DNA of 64,000 bases from Planctomycetaceae bacterium (GCA_021732415.1 JAKFVC010000065.1:32761-96760), one strand, 5' to 3'; numbered from the stretch's first letter, positions 16,528 to 26,480 are shown. Numbers and translations are program-made. The notes: a model not told the origin generated them from the sequence alone.

Positions 16528-17868
16528 TTAGAGGTCGAAACGTTCGAAATGAATACGTCTGGCGGGGACGCGGGCCTTCCGCAAGGTCTGAATGGTTTGC
16601 TGCGTGAACATCGATGGCCCGCACACATAGAAGGCGCGCGGCGCTAGCTCCGGGCCGGCACAGCGTTTGATGTGTTCATCGTTCAACCGGCCGCGCTCAC
16701 CCTCCCACGCGTCCGACGGCTTGCTCAGCACATGCACGACTTTGAGTGAGGTGGCGCCAGCACGTTCCATGTCGGCCAGCTCGTCACGGAAAGCGATGTC
16801 TTCCTCGCGGGTGTTGGCGTAGAGCAGGATCACACTCCGCTCCGCACGCGTATCGCGAATATGCCGAAGCATGCTCATCAGCGGCGTAATTCCGATGCCC
16901 GCGGCGATGAAGACAAGTTCGCGCTCATGGGGATGCAACACATAGGAGAAACGCCCATACGGCCCATCGACGAGTGCGGTGTCGCCGGGGTGAGTCTTGC
17001 CGATCGAGACGGTGAAGTCACCGGATTCCTTGATCGTCGAACAGAGGACGCCGGGCGCGGTCGGGCTGGAAGAGATCGTCCAGGGATGCTCTTCGACCGG
17101 CAGGTTCGGAGCGCGTTGAAAGGTGAGGAAGTGGAACTGTCCGGGCAAATAATCAAAACGCGGAACTCCTTCAGGCGGGACAAGGGTAATGGTCCAGACG
17201 CCTTCCGCCTCGCGGCGAACTTCTGTGACCTGGTAAGGATATCGACGGAGCAGAACCGGGCGCAGGACGCGATGCCGAAAATAGCTGGCGACCGCCGTGA
17301 GCAGCAGCGCGGCCCAGAGCGTTTTCATCCACGGGAGCTGCAGATCGCCGCCCGCCTTCCAGCTATGGTAAAAGCCGAGCGGGAGGATCAGTACTGCACC
17401 AAGATTGTGAACGAAACGCCAGGTTTCATAATTCATCTTGACGACCAACCGGAAGGTTGCCAGCCAGACATGGACGAGTATGATCAGGAGTGCGATTCGC
17501 CCCAGCCAAATGTGCCAGATCACTTGCGGTCCGAAGATGAGCGACCATTCGTTTCCGCCGAGTGCCAGGAGCATGGGGTGCGAGAGCAACAGCAGCGAGG
17601 CGATCACCGCCATCGCCTTATGGAAATAAAACAGGACATTCAGCCCGAAGGGACGCTCGACCCAAGGGAATCGCGCAGAGACTACGAATTGCAGGGCGAG
17701 GATCGTGAATCCCACCAGAGCCAGATTCTTACCGACGGTGAAGACAAAGCCGTGATCGGTCATTGGCCTGGCAAATCGCACCAAGAGGAGCGGTGACAGC
17801 ACAATAACTCCATAAAGCAGCATGCATACCGCAGCTCCTATCCGTCCGCTCCTTTGGTGCTTCGTCAT
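16528..17868 (-). CDS. Ferric-reductase-like membrane flavohemoprotein
   Basis: N-terminal half has six hydrophobic segments with histidines placed as heme ligands in ferric reductases (FYFHKAMAV, LLLSHPML, VIWHIWLG, ILVHVWLA, RFVHNLGA, GFYHSW). The C-terminal half is a ferredoxin-NADP reductase module. It has a FAD-binding region with EEHPWTISSSP, a nucleotide site AAGIGITPLMSMLRHI, and CGPSMF near the end. It should pass electrons from NAD(P)H to a metal or acceptor across the inner membrane. Reduction of Cu(II) or Fe(III) is plausible given the two metal-binding-type neighbours. Start is uncertain: an ATG at 17902-17904 is also possible. Confidence 0.85.
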   Translation of the reverse strand: MTKHQRSGRIGAAVCMLLYGVIVLSPLLLVRFARPMTDHGFVFTVGKNLALVGFTILALQFVVSARFPWVERPFGLNVLFYFHKAMAVIASLLLLSHPMLLALGGNEWSLIFGPQVIWHIWLGRIALLIILVHVWLATFRLVVKMNYETWRFVHNLGAVLILPLGFYHSWKAGGDLQLPWMKTLWAALLLTAVASYFRHRVLRPVLLRRYPYQVTEVRREAEGVWTITLVPPEGVPRFDYLPGQFHFLTFQRAPNLPVEEHPWTISSSPTAPGVLCSTIKESGDFTVSIGKTHPGDTALVDGPYGRFSYVLHPHERELVFIAAGIGITPLMSMLRHIRDTRAERSVILLYANTREEDIAFRDELADMERAGATSLKVVHVLSKPSDAWEGERGRLNDEHIKRCAGPELAPRAFYVCGPSMFTQQTIQTLRKARVPARRIHFERFDL

Positions 17869-17964
17869 AAGAAAGTCGCAGACTTGTGTTGTGCCCTTGC
17901 GCAATTCCGATGCGTTTCACGATGAACGATGCACCGGCTGAAAACTCACTGTCAGCACATTCCC

Positions 17965-18849
17965 TTACTTCTCAGAGGGCACGTCGTCCTGAGCGGCTCT
18001 TGTCTCCTTCAACCCCAGGAGAACTTCGCGCTGCTCCTCTGTCAGCACCTTAGTGCCTTCGGCGACAGACCGGATAAACGCCATTCGTTGCTCACCCCGC
18101 AGTTTTTCGATGGACTCCACTTTGGTCTGGATCAGAACGAGATCTGGTTCATCCACGCCGGTCAACTCCCACAGTTGTTGCTCGGCCTCATCGATTTTCC
18201 GCTGAGCGGTTGCCTTATTGAGCAAAGCCTTCTGTTTGATAACATTGAGCATCGCCTGTTGCTTAGTCATGAGTGCGATGTGCTCTGCGTGGTCGAGGAA
18301 ATGCCCGGTTGCACCGACGTGATAGAGGTGCGAGATGCCTGGGACGCCGGGTTGCGACGATGCCCGCTTCATTTCACTCATGCGTTTCATGCTCGCGGAT
18401 TCTGCTCCCGCAGTAGCCCCCATCCCCATCAAGTCCTTAACCGCTGGCCTCATCCCCATCATATCGACATCATCGTTCATGACATGCCCACCGGCCGACG
18501 AACCAGGCATCGTCATCGAGTCGGCGTCCGTTTTATCCGCGGGCATCTCTTTCATCCCGGGCATGCCCTGCTTCCGGCCGCGATTATAGTCTTCAAACCA
18601 CCACGCCGATGGCTTCGGGCCACCCATGGCACCCATCTCGTGCTTAGGACTACCCATTTTGCTCATGTCGTGCTTCTGCTCGCCATAAGATTGCTTGTCC
18701 TTCTGCTGCGTGGGGGCATCAGCCTGATGTATGTGCTTCGATTTGTCCTGCGCTGTGCAGTTTAATGGCCAGCCCAAGCTGAGTGCCAGCAGCGCGCCGC
18801 CAATCAGGACGATAACGCTCGACATGGCTAACTGTTCGGAGGTCTGCAT
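17965..18849 (-). CDS. Secreted Spy/CpxP-like protein with His/Met-rich region
   Basis: The ATG at 18847-18849 has AAAAAGGATC upstream. A signal or anchor (MSSVIVLIGGALLALSLGW) is followed by a Met/His/Lys-rich stretch with HDMSKMGSPKHEMGAMGGPK and MPGMKEMPADK. The C-terminal half parallels the protein at 15704 nearly residue for residue in its key parts: GVPGISHLYHVGATGHFLDH, AEHIALMTKQQAMLNVIKQK, and VLTEEQREVLLG. It is first in a three-gene run with the reductase. Met/His motifs suggest copper binding; the Spy-like half suggests a chaperone or sensor. About 294 residues. Confidence 0.75.
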   Translation of the reverse strand: MQTSEQLAMSSVIVLIGGALLALSLGWPLNCTAQDKSKHIHQADAPTQQKDKQSYGEQKHDMSKMGSPKHEMGAMGGPKPSAWWFEDYNRGRKQGMPGMKEMPADKTDADSMTMPGSSAGGHVMNDDVDMMGMRPAVKDLMGMGATAGAESASMKRMSEMKRASSQPGVPGISHLYHVGATGHFLDHAEHIALMTKQQAMLNVIKQKALLNKATAQRKIDEAEQQLWELTGVDEPDLVLIQTKVESIEKLRGEQRMAFIRSVAEGTKVLTEEQREVLLGLKETRAAQDDVPSEK

Positions 18850-19413
18850 GGCTTTGATCCTTTTTGTGGGTCGTATTTGCGATTCCATCCCAGGAAGGAG
18901 GAGCCGATACTGGGATGGCAGAGTCGAACTTTCGGCGACTCTCAGCACGTGTGTTGCGACGAGCAGTTGACACTGGGATCCAACACACCGTTCTTCTCAG
19001 CCAGCACCTTCGGTAATAGAGGCATTGGCCTCTAAACCGCACAAATCCTGTCACCATTGGCGGTCGAAGACCAAATAGGCAGGAGAATGGACTCCAAATG
19101 TGGTGGAGACCTCGATCAAAGCAATTCGCCTCAGCAATCTTGGCCCATTAGCTGACTCGCAACGTGTCGGTCGGTATGTCCGTCAGGACACCCGCGACTG
19201 GAATGCCCTCTCCCAGTCAGCACCTTGTCAATTTGACATTACCGTAGTCGATCTGACAACTCCAATTCTGCACCAACGTCTTTACACCACGCAAAAGCGG
19301 GTGTTTTACGTGGCCTTGTCAACTTTGTGAGATTCGGCACATCAAGTGCGTCTGGAAGGAACGGCTCGGTAATATCGCCGGGAATCGAAATCAAATGCGA
19401 GGATGGGACCAAA
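18850..19413. other. Divergent intergenic region
   Basis: No convincing gene. It lies between the minus-strand reductase/Spy-like run and the plus-strand Gly/Tyr-rich gene, and should hold both promoters. Open frames here lack signal peptides and motifs. Confidence 0.4.
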
Positions 19414-19734
19414 ATGAAGCGAATTTCAATGATTGCAGCGTTGGCAATGTTTTTGGCCGTGGGAGTGGCGGGTTCGGCGAGCGCCAATAACGGCTATAAC
19501 AATTACGGGTATTCGGGCTACGGTTCGTACGGATCCAATTTCTCTCACCATAGCAATTACGGGTATTCCGGATTTTCTCCAGGTCACGGCCCAGGCGCCT
19601 ATTATGGATCCGGCTATGGCAGTTACGGATCTGGTGCGTACGGGTACGGCGGCCATGGATCTAGTAGTGGGTACGGCGGTTACGGATACGGGCACGGTGG
19701 ACACGGTTATTCAGGCCATGGACGGCGCTGGTAA
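19414..19734 (+). CDS. Small secreted Gly/Tyr/Ser/His-rich protein
   Basis: Signal peptide MKRISMIAALAMFLAVGVAG with cleavage near ASA, then about 80 residues of YG, SGYG and GHG repeats ending GRRW. Composition and length match the proteins at 4385 and the N-terminus of 3290, though Tyr dominates His here. There is no known domain. It might be a surface or periplasmic low-complexity protein; metal binding is possible but less likely than for the His-rich relatives. It stands alone between two minus-strand runs. Confidence 0.72.
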   Translation: MKRISMIAALAMFLAVGVAGSASANNGYNNYGYSGYGSYGSNFSHHSNYGYSGFSPGHGPGAYYGSGYGSYGSGAYGYGGHGSSSGYGGYGYGHGGHGYSGHGRRW

Positions 19735-20435
19735 GGACATGGCACCCCCGGATATTTTGAAGGTCGCGGTGCGGACTATCGGATTAATACGTCGGATTAA
19801 TACGTCTCGCTTCGGACTGTGTTCGGGCATTAACCTTAGAGATGGTTCGGTCCGCTGCTTGGCGGAGAGTTGCCAAGCGACGGGTCGAAAAACTATCGTC
19901 AGGAGGCAAGCCGACTCGGACTTTCACGCCAATTGGTATTGTCTCCCATGATCTTTTTGTCTCTCGGTTCGCATGATGATTGGCGCACAATCCCGGTGGC
20001 AAAACGCAAAAGACGTACGAGGCCAGCGACACTCCTCGACCAAAACGACGACAAGTCCACGTCCCTCACCGCAGTGAGTTCGATTCCGTAAGCAAGGTCC
20101 ATGTCCACGGTTTGTTGCAAGCCGCGCTCGAGGCCCGTCCACAGTTCTGGAGCGGCGGCGATGAGGCTGGCGTTGGCCTGGGACTCGGCGTCCGTATCCT
20201 CAAATGGTACACATGATGCAACCGGCGCATGGCATGATGCGGAGAGTGGATTGAGGAAACTCATGATCAGCAAACCACAGGCTGGGACTACCCGCGAGAG
20301 CGAGAATGTGCGGCGGCCCGCTAAGATAAAGTTGCTGCATTTGCCGTTCCAGGTACTGGCGGTGTTGCTAACCGATGGTGATAATCTGTCGGGTGAAGGA
20401 ACCCGCGGATATGCAGAATGTACGGAGTTGATTGA
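19735..20435. other. Largely gene-free stretch with a phage-type remnant
   Basis: Apart from the possible minus-strand fragment at 19899-20264, no gene is supported. Just after the Gly/Tyr-rich gene there is a short direct repeat (two copies of GGATTAATACGTC, about 19782-19808). Confidence 0.4.
19899..20264 (-). pseudogene. Fragment with phage-type ANASLIAAAPEL motif
   Basis: The frame starting MSFLNPLSASCHAPVASC contains AESQANASLIAAAPELWTGL, a phrase typical of short phage- and plasmid-encoded proteins of unknown function (the ANAxLIAAAPEL family). What follows does not continue in the usual way of such proteins, and the first 20 residues look non-native. I therefore treat it as a remnant of mobile DNA next to a nuclease-like gene. 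It could be a real small gene. Confidence 0.4.
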
Positions 20436-21704
20436 ATGGCGCTATCGCTGGACGACATGCGAACGCTCGCAGGCCGTTATAAATCCGATTCTGAATCGGT
20501 TTACAACACTTGGTTCATTGACAGCCCAGTGAGGTTGAAGGCGTTTCGGTCGATCCGTTGTGGCGTGCAAGAAATTGTGCGCTGCATTCGGGATGGGACG
20601 TTTGGCAACGACTTTCGCGGCTCGCCGCTCGAAACAGTGCTCGACAGCATCACCGAGCAAAAACAAGTATTCGACGGAGCCGCTCACCCGTTTTACTGGA
20701 AACCCAAGCTGCGAATTCCTGACATTTATGAAAATGAGGAGAACAAGCGGGCTTTCGGTCAGTTTTTGGAGCGGTGCCTCGCGACGACAGACGAAGATCG
20801 CATCCTACGCGAGATCCACGAACTCGACCGGCTGCGAATCAAGGGACTCGGCCCGGCTGTGGCCAATATCTTGTATTTTCTGCACCCGACATCGTTTCCG
20901 CCGTTCAATACAGCCATCTTGCGGGGCTTCAATGCGCTATTTGAAGACTCGAAGAAGCTCGGATCGTGGACCGAATACCTGGGAATGAGAGACGTGATCC
21001 TCAACACGAACCTCCAACTCAGCTCACTTCTGTCAAAAGACTTGGGAGCCCTGTCCGGATTGCTATTCGATACTGGTGTTGGAAAGCTGGTCGTAGACGC
21101 CAATTGGTCCGAAGCGCTCGCGCGAGAACGAAAGAGCATCGAGAAAGTCTCGCTGAAGCGCCACGCGGAGGTCCAGCAAGACATCCGCGAGGAAAACGAG
21201 CACCTCAAGATTCAATACCTCTTGACGAAGATTGGCCGCGCGCTGGGGTATCAAGTCCATGTCGCGTCCAACGACCGCGGCAAAGTCTATGACGGTCAGT
21301 CACTGGCCGAAATGTCGCTCCCGGCCTTGCCGCACTTGAGCTTGGCTGAAGACGTAGCACAGACGGTCGCATTGATCGATGTGTTGTGGTTGAGTTCAGA
21401 TGCGAGCACTGTCGTGTGTGCCTTTGAAGTGGAAAAAAGTACGTCGATTTACTCAGGCATCCTGCGGCTAATCGATCTTGTACACTCGATGGACGGTCAG
21501 TCCTCAAATGCTTTTCTTGTGGCCCCCGACAGTCGCGAGAAGGAGATTCAAGCCCAACTCCACCGTCCCGCATTCGCGGACTTGGGAAAGCTCAATTTGC
21601 GTTACATTCTTTTCTCGGAATTATGCGAGCACTGTGCAGGACTGTGCAAATTCGGGGAGGATCACCGAGCACTGTTGAAGATCGCCAAAGGAAGGGAGGG
21701 ATGA
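20436..21704 (+). CDS. Restriction-endonuclease-like protein with HhH-type N-terminal region
   Basis: 422 residues. The N-terminal half has LDRLRIKGLGPAVANILYFL and HPTSFPPFNTAILRGFNAL (about 128-170), resembling the helix-hairpin-helix part of DNA glycosylases. A helical stretch follows. The C-terminal half carries a likely PD-(D/E)xK nuclease core: ALIDVLWLSSDASTVVCAF then EVEKSTSIYSGILRLIDLV, giving D, then E-x-K. It ends with LRYILFSELCEHCAGLCK. The combination suggests a nuclease acting on modified or damaged DNA. No methyltransferase is adjacent, so it is not an ordinary restriction-modification pair in this window. It is the only plus-strand gene between 19.8 and 32.9 kb. Confidence 0.65.
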   Translation: MALSLDDMRTLAGRYKSDSESVYNTWFIDSPVRLKAFRSIRCGVQEIVRCIRDGTFGNDFRGSPLETVLDSITEQKQVFDGAAHPFYWKPKLRIPDIYENEENKRAFGQFLERCLATTDEDRILREIHELDRLRIKGLGPAVANILYFLHPTSFPPFNTAILRGFNALFEDSKKLGSWTEYLGMRDVILNTNLQLSSLLSKDLGALSGLLFDTGVGKLVVDANWSEALARERKSIEKVSLKRHAEVQQDIREENEHLKIQYLLTKIGRALGYQVHVASNDRGKVYDGQSLAEMSLPALPHLSLAEDVAQTVALIDVLWLSSDASTVVCAFEVEKSTSIYSGILRLIDLVHSMDGQSSNAFLVAPDSREKEIQAQLHRPAFADLGKLNLRYILFSELCEHCAGLCKFGEDHRALLKIAKGREG

Positions 21705-21770
21705 CTTCGCCGCTGATCCGTACCAGACAGACACCCGGTTGATTGCTACTCATCGACGGATTGCGTGATT

Positions 21771-22787
21771 TCAAAACGATTCGGCTTGTCGCAAATATTC
21801 AGCCGCATCCTCTGGCAAGGTCGTGTTGATCGACATTCCACTACCCATCTCAAAACCGGCCTGCGTCGTCAATCGGGGCAGAATCTGGATATGCCACAGG
21901 AAATACTGTTTGCCTTCGTCTCCGCGTGGCGCGGTGTTTAGAATGAGATTGAAGGCGGGGTTATCCAGTCCGCAGAACAGCTTTTGAAGGACGGTTTTTA
22001 ACAATTCCGCCAGCGGTCGAAACAGGGATGCCTCTACCCTGCCGAATGAAGAATTGTGCCGCTTGGGCAAGATCCAGATTTCAAACGGCACATGCGACGC
22101 ATAGGGTGAAATCGCGGCATAGTGATCGTTTTCCGCGACGACTCGCTCGCGTGCGAGAAGCTCTTCATGAAGGAGTACACAGTACAAGCAGCTACCAGTC
22201 TGATCGAAAAAGTCGGTCGCCACGTGATGCTTGAGGCGGAGCAGCTGGGGCACGACCGGCATGGCGATAAGCTGGCAATGCGGATGTCGCAGTGACGTAC
22301 CGGCCTGCTCTCCGTGATTCTTGAAGATGACGATCGTTTGAAACCGCGAGTCGCGCATCAAGTCGTTGAATCGGAGTTGCAATGCGCGAAGCAGAAACTC
22401 GACTTGCTCGACCGGCTGTTGCGCTAGGAACAGGTCGTGATCGGGCGACTCGACGATCACCTCATGTGCTCCACAACCACCCATGTGACGAAAGGTCGGC
22501 CCCTCTTCCTGTCGTCGTGTTTCCTCTTCGATCCGCAGTGCCGGGAACTTGTTGGGGATCACTCGCACTCGCCATCCTGGCGTGTTTGGCGCGGTTCCGC
22601 CCCGTAGAGCGTAAATCTCCGGGCTCGTCATTTGTTCGTTGCCCTGACAGAACGGGCATTTCCCCTCTGACGGAAGCGAAGCTTCACTTTCTTCGGCGGC
22701 CTGCTTCCATTCATGTGGGCGACGTGCTCGTTCTGGAGCGAAGATCACCCAGTCATTCGTGGTGACGTCCTGGCGGAGGAGTGACAT
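21771..22787 (-). CDS. galT: Galactose-1-phosphate uridylyltransferase
   Basis: Converts UDP-glucose and galactose-1-phosphate to UDP-galactose and glucose-1-phosphate (Leloir pathway), in the cytoplasm. The start MSLLRQDVTTNDWVIFAPER is typical and has AGAGG upstream. CPFCQGNEQMTSPE provides the first zinc site, and GEQAGTSLRHPHCQLIAMP carries the catalytic HPH signature. WILPKRHNSSFG lies in the second HIT repeat. About 338 residues, normal for the family. It is last in the copper run, 130 bases after the RND gene, with no other sugar gene nearby. Its place may reflect carbohydrate or exopolysaccharide supply, or chance. Confidence 0.92.
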   Translation of the reverse strand: MSLLRQDVTTNDWVIFAPERARRPHEWKQAAEESEASLPSEGKCPFCQGNEQMTSPEIYALRGGTAPNTPGWRVRVIPNKFPALRIEEETRRQEEGPTFRHMGGCGAHEVIVESPDHDLFLAQQPVEQVEFLLRALQLRFNDLMRDSRFQTIVIFKNHGEQAGTSLRHPHCQLIAMPVVPQLLRLKHHVATDFFDQTGSCLYCVLLHEELLARERVVAENDHYAAISPYASHVPFEIWILPKRHNSSFGRVEASLFRPLAELLKTVLQKLFCGLDNPAFNLILNTAPRGDEGKQYFLWHIQILPRLTTQAGFEMGSGMSINTTLPEDAAEYLRQAESF

Positions 22788-22916
22788 GGCGGGACCTCTG
22801 AGACATAAGTGAATACTGAAATCGGATTGACTCGGCCCGACTCCCGGCACAGCCCACGGCGCTATTGTGGATCAGACATCGTCGTCGCCAAATCGGATTG
22901 TTAGGTTGGTCCACAC

Positions 22917-25900
22917 TCAGTTGCTGGCGGAAATTGATCGGTTCGCACGCCGAAACTGCCATTCCTTTACCATACAGTAACAGCACGGGATCACAAAAAG
23001 TGTAATGAGGGCGACCGACATGCCGCCGACGCTGGGAATGGCCATCGGTTGCATGACATCGGAGCCACGGCCGGTGTCGAAGAAAATCGGGGCCAGGCCG
23101 ATGATGGTGGTGGCGGAAGTCATCAGGCAAGGGCGGATCCGCTTCAATCCAGCTTCGACGACGAGACTACGAACATCATCGACGGATTGCGGTGGCTTGT
23201 CGCGGAAAAGGTCCTCCAGGTAGGTGAGCATCACCACGCTGTCGTCGTCGGATACACCGATCAAGGCGATGAAACCGACCCAGACGGCGACGCTCAGGTT
23301 CGCTCCGTAAAACAGCAGGGCGATGAAGCCGCCCGACACTGAGACCGCGATGTCAATGAACACCAGGAATACCAGCCACCATTTGCCAAAACTGAAGTAC
23401 AACGAAAAGACCATCGACAACAACACGAGCGGCATCAGTAGTGACAGCCGGCTCATCGCTCGCTGCTGGTTCTCGAATTGGCCAGACCATGTCCAATAGT
23501 AGCCCGGAGGTACGATCAAGGTGGCTTCGGTATGTTGGCCGGCGGCGACGAGTTCGTCGCTGCGTTTGCGTTCGGATTGGAGCAGACGTTCGGCGTCTTC
23601 GACGACGCTGATTTCGTCGCGGTCGCGGGTATTGAGCGTCACGTACCCGACCAGCAACCCATTTTCACTCTTGATCTCTTGCGGACCAATGCTGTAGGTC
23701 AGCTTGGCGACTTGGGCGATTGGGACCTGAGCTCCGGTTGAGGTCGGTACGAGGATGTGCTCCAGATCGTCGAAGCGTTCGCGCAGCTCACGTGGGTAGC
23801 GGACGCGGATCGGATAGCGTTCGCGGCCTTCGACGGTGGTGGTCAGTCGTTCGCCGCCGATGGCGATCTCGATGACATCCTGGATATCGCGAATACTGAC
23901 GCCGAGTCGTGCGGCTGCCTCGCGGTCGATTTCATATTCGAGGTACGGTTTGCCAATGAGCCGGTCGGCGACAACATCCACCGCGCCGGGCACCTTTTTG
24001 AGGAGCTGCTCCATTTGCAGCCCGACTCGTTCGATTTCCTTCAGGTCCGCGCCATAGATCTTGACCCCCATCATTGCGCGAAAGCCAGTTTGCAGCATGA
24101 CTAGTCGCGTCTGAATCGGCTGCAGCCAGGTGGGCAACACGCCGGGAATTGCGGCTTTCTGATTCAACTCTTCCAGGATTTCGGCCTTCGTAATTCGTCG
24201 CTCTTCAGGCCAGAAGTACTGCAATCCAGGGCGACACCACGCGAGCCACGATTGATCGCTGTGCCAGCGTGTTTGCGACACAATGCGCCATTGGTTTTCC
24301 GGTTTCAAGGTGACGATTGTCTCGATCATGGTGATCGGTGCGGGATCCAGGGACGACCCGGCTCGGCCGACCTTGCCGACGACGTGATTGACTTCGGCCA
24401 CCGTGCTGATGGCAATGTCTTGTTGCTTGATGACCTCTTCGGCGATGGTGAGCGATGCCGAAGGCAAGAGCGATGGCATATACAGGAACGAGCCCTCATC
24501 CAGCGGCGGCATGAATTCGCGACCGATGCCCGGAAATGATTGTTCGAGACGCTGCCAACCTGCCGTGCGTGTGATGTCGACACCCACGACTCGACATGCC
24601 GTTGAGATCGGAGCGCCAACGAGGTCAAAGCCCAGCCACACCGTGAAACCCAACGCAATAATGCCTGCCGGGATCGTCAAGAACGTTCTTTTGTGTGTGA
24701 GCGCCCAACGCAATGTCGGTCGGTAGAACTTGAAGATCAGTTGCGAAACGCAGTTCTCTTCCAGTGGAATGAGTTGTTCGCGGCCCATGCGGTAGACCAA
24801 CGCGCCGACGATGAACCCGACGGCCAGGGCCGTGGGCCAGCCGCTCCAGGTTGCCCCGAGATCGAGACCCCAGACCAGCGCAACGCGCAGAGCGATCATC
24901 GCCGCGATACCGGCCAGGCTTCCGAATAGCAGTGATCGACGACGCGACCAGGTCACTGGTTTCAATAAGTAGTAGCTGAGCACCGGCACGACGGTAATGG
25001 CCAGGATGACTGAGGCGGCGATCGCGAATGTCTTCGTGTAGGCCAGCGGCCGAAACATCTTCCCTTCCGGCCCGGTAAGGGCGAAAACCGGAATGAACGA
25101 CACGACCGTGTTGACGACCGCCGTGACGATGGCCCCACCGACTTCGGTCGCGGACTCGTAGACCACATCAAAATAGGCACGGTTCTTATCGGTTGTCAGT
25201 CGGCGGTAGATGTTCTCCGTCATGATGATGCCCATGTCGCTGACATCGCCGATGGCAATGGCGATCCCCGCCAGCGACATGATGTTGCTGTCCACTCCGA
25301 GCCAGTACATCGCGATGAAGCTCATGGCGAGTGCCAAGGGCAGCGTTGGTAGCACGGCCAGTGAGCTCCGCAGGTGCAATAGAAACAGGATGGTAACGAA
25401 GGCCACGGCAATCGACTCTTCGATCAGATTGTCCTTCAGTGTGCCCATGACTTCATAAATAATGTCGGTGCGGTCATAGTAGGGCACGAGCTTTACCGGC
25501 ACTGCCTTCCCCGAAGGCAGCGTGATTCGCAAGCCGGGTTCCATCTCAGCGATTTTCTGTTTGACGCGATTGATGACGGCCAGCGGGTTCTCGCCATAGC
25601 GCATCAGGACGACGGCTCCGGTGGCTTCGCGGCCGGCATTGTCGAGCGTGCCACGGCGAAATTCCGGGCCAAGCTGTACCGTTGCGACGTTCTTCACATA
25701 GATCGGTGTCCCTGCTTCCTGGCGGATGACAATGTTCTCAATATCCTGAACATTGCGGATAAAGCCTTTACCACGGATGAAGAACTCAAAGCGATTGCTC
25801 TCGACGACTTTGGCTCCGACGTCAATGTTGCTTTTGCGGACCGCTTCGTAAACGTCAGGCAAGTTGACGCGGTGCGCGCGAAGCTTTTCCGGGATTACGT

Positions 25901-26462
25901 CGATTTGGTACTCGCGCACGTAGCCGCCCAGCGTCGAGACTTCCGTCACGCCCTCGACAGACTGCAACTGATACCGAATGTACCAGTCCTGTAGCGACCG
26001 CAATTGCGCGAGGTCCGCACCTTCGGCTTCCAGTGTGTAATAAAAAATCTGTCCCAGGGCCGTTGCGTCCGATCCGAGCGTCGGTGTCACACCTTGCGGC
26101 AACCGCCCTTCCGCGACGTTCATTCGTTCGAGAACCCGTGACCGCGCCCAGTAATATTCGGCTTCGTCCTTAAAGATGATGAACACCATCGAAAAGCCGA
26201 AACCGGAGAATGACCGGATCGTTTTCACGCCGGGAGTACCCGACAGGCTGACGGTCAGCGGGTAAGTGACCTGGTCTTCGACATCTTGCGGTGAGCGGCC
26301 GGGCCAATCGGCCAGCACAATGACCTGTTTCTCGCCGATGTCCGGAATGGCATCGATCGGGATGTTGGCCACTGCGTAATAACCAGCGCCGAGCAACAAG
26401 AGCGTTGCCAGCATTACGAGGAACCGGTTGAGCAGACACCAGCGAATAATGAGGTTGACCAT
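22917..26462 (-). CDS. CusA-like Cu(I)/Ag(I) RND efflux permease
   Basis: Proton-driven inner-membrane exporter, 1181 residues. All three methionines of the CusA metal path are in place: SFLYMPSLLP (about 660), ITMIETIVTL (about 710) and RLVMLQTGFR (about 790). TM4 has GDVSDMGIIMTEN near 405-417, with the acidic proton-relay residues. About 140 residues beyond CusA length come from extra hydrophobic segments around 495-570 and 605-650, between the two pump halves. GGAAG lies upstream of the ATG. It follows the CusB-like adaptor by 18 bases. No TolC gene is adjacent; the nearest intact one is at 35513. Confidence 0.94.
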   Translation of the reverse strand: MVNLIIRWCLLNRFLVMLATLLLLGAGYYAVANIPIDAIPDIGEKQVIVLADWPGRSPQDVEDQVTYPLTVSLSGTPGVKTIRSFSGFGFSMVFIIFKDEAEYYWARSRVLERMNVAEGRLPQGVTPTLGSDATALGQIFYYTLEAEGADLAQLRSLQDWYIRYQLQSVEGVTEVSTLGGYVREYQIDVIPEKLRAHRVNLPDVYEAVRKSNIDVGAKVVESNRFEFFIRGKGFIRNVQDIENIVIRQEAGTPIYVKNVATVQLGPEFRRGTLDNAGREATGAVVLMRYGENPLAVINRVKQKIAEMEPGLRITLPSGKAVPVKLVPYYDRTDIIYEVMGTLKDNLIEESIAVAFVTILFLLHLRSSLAVLPTLPLALAMSFIAMYWLGVDSNIMSLAGIAIAIGDVSDMGIIMTENIYRRLTTDKNRAYFDVVYESATEVGGAIVTAVVNTVVSFIPVFALTGPEGKMFRPLAYTKTFAIAASVILAITVVPVLSYYLLKPVTWSRRRSLLFGSLAGIAAMIALRVALVWGLDLGATWSGWPTALAVGFIVGALVYRMGREQLIPLEENCVSQLIFKFYRPTLRWALTHKRTFLTIPAGIIALGFTVWLGFDLVGAPISTACRVVGVDITRTAGWQRLEQSFPGIGREFMPPLDEGSFLYMPSLLPSASLTIAEEVIKQQDIAISTVAEVNHVVGKVGRAGSSLDPAPITMIETIVTLKPENQWRIVSQTRWHSDQSWLAWCRPGLQYFWPEERRITKAEILEELNQKAAIPGVLPTWLQPIQTRLVMLQTGFRAMMGVKIYGADLKEIERVGLQMEQLLKKVPGAVDVVADRLIGKPYLEYEIDREAAARLGVSIRDIQDVIEIAIGGERLTTTVEGRERYPIRVRYPRELRERFDDLEHILVPTSTGAQVPIAQVAKLTYSIGPQEIKSENGLLVGYVTLNTRDRDEISVVEDAERLLQSERKRSDELVAAGQHTEATLIVPPGYYWTWSGQFENQQRAMSRLSLLMPLVLLSMVFSLYFSFGKWWLVFLVFIDIAVSVSGGFIALLFYGANLSVAVWVGFIALIGVSDDDSVVMLTYLEDLFRDKPPQSVDDVRSLVVEAGLKRIRPCLMTSATTIIGLAPIFFDTGRGSDVMQPMAIPSVGGMSVALITLFVIPCCYCMVKEWQFRRANRSISASN

Positions 26463-26480
26463 GACGTCGCTTCCGAAATT

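Noticed and set aside
16861..17796. Plus-strand open frame of 311 codons
   Set aside because: Lies antisense to the ferric-reductase-like gene, whose heme, FAD and NAD motifs are clear.
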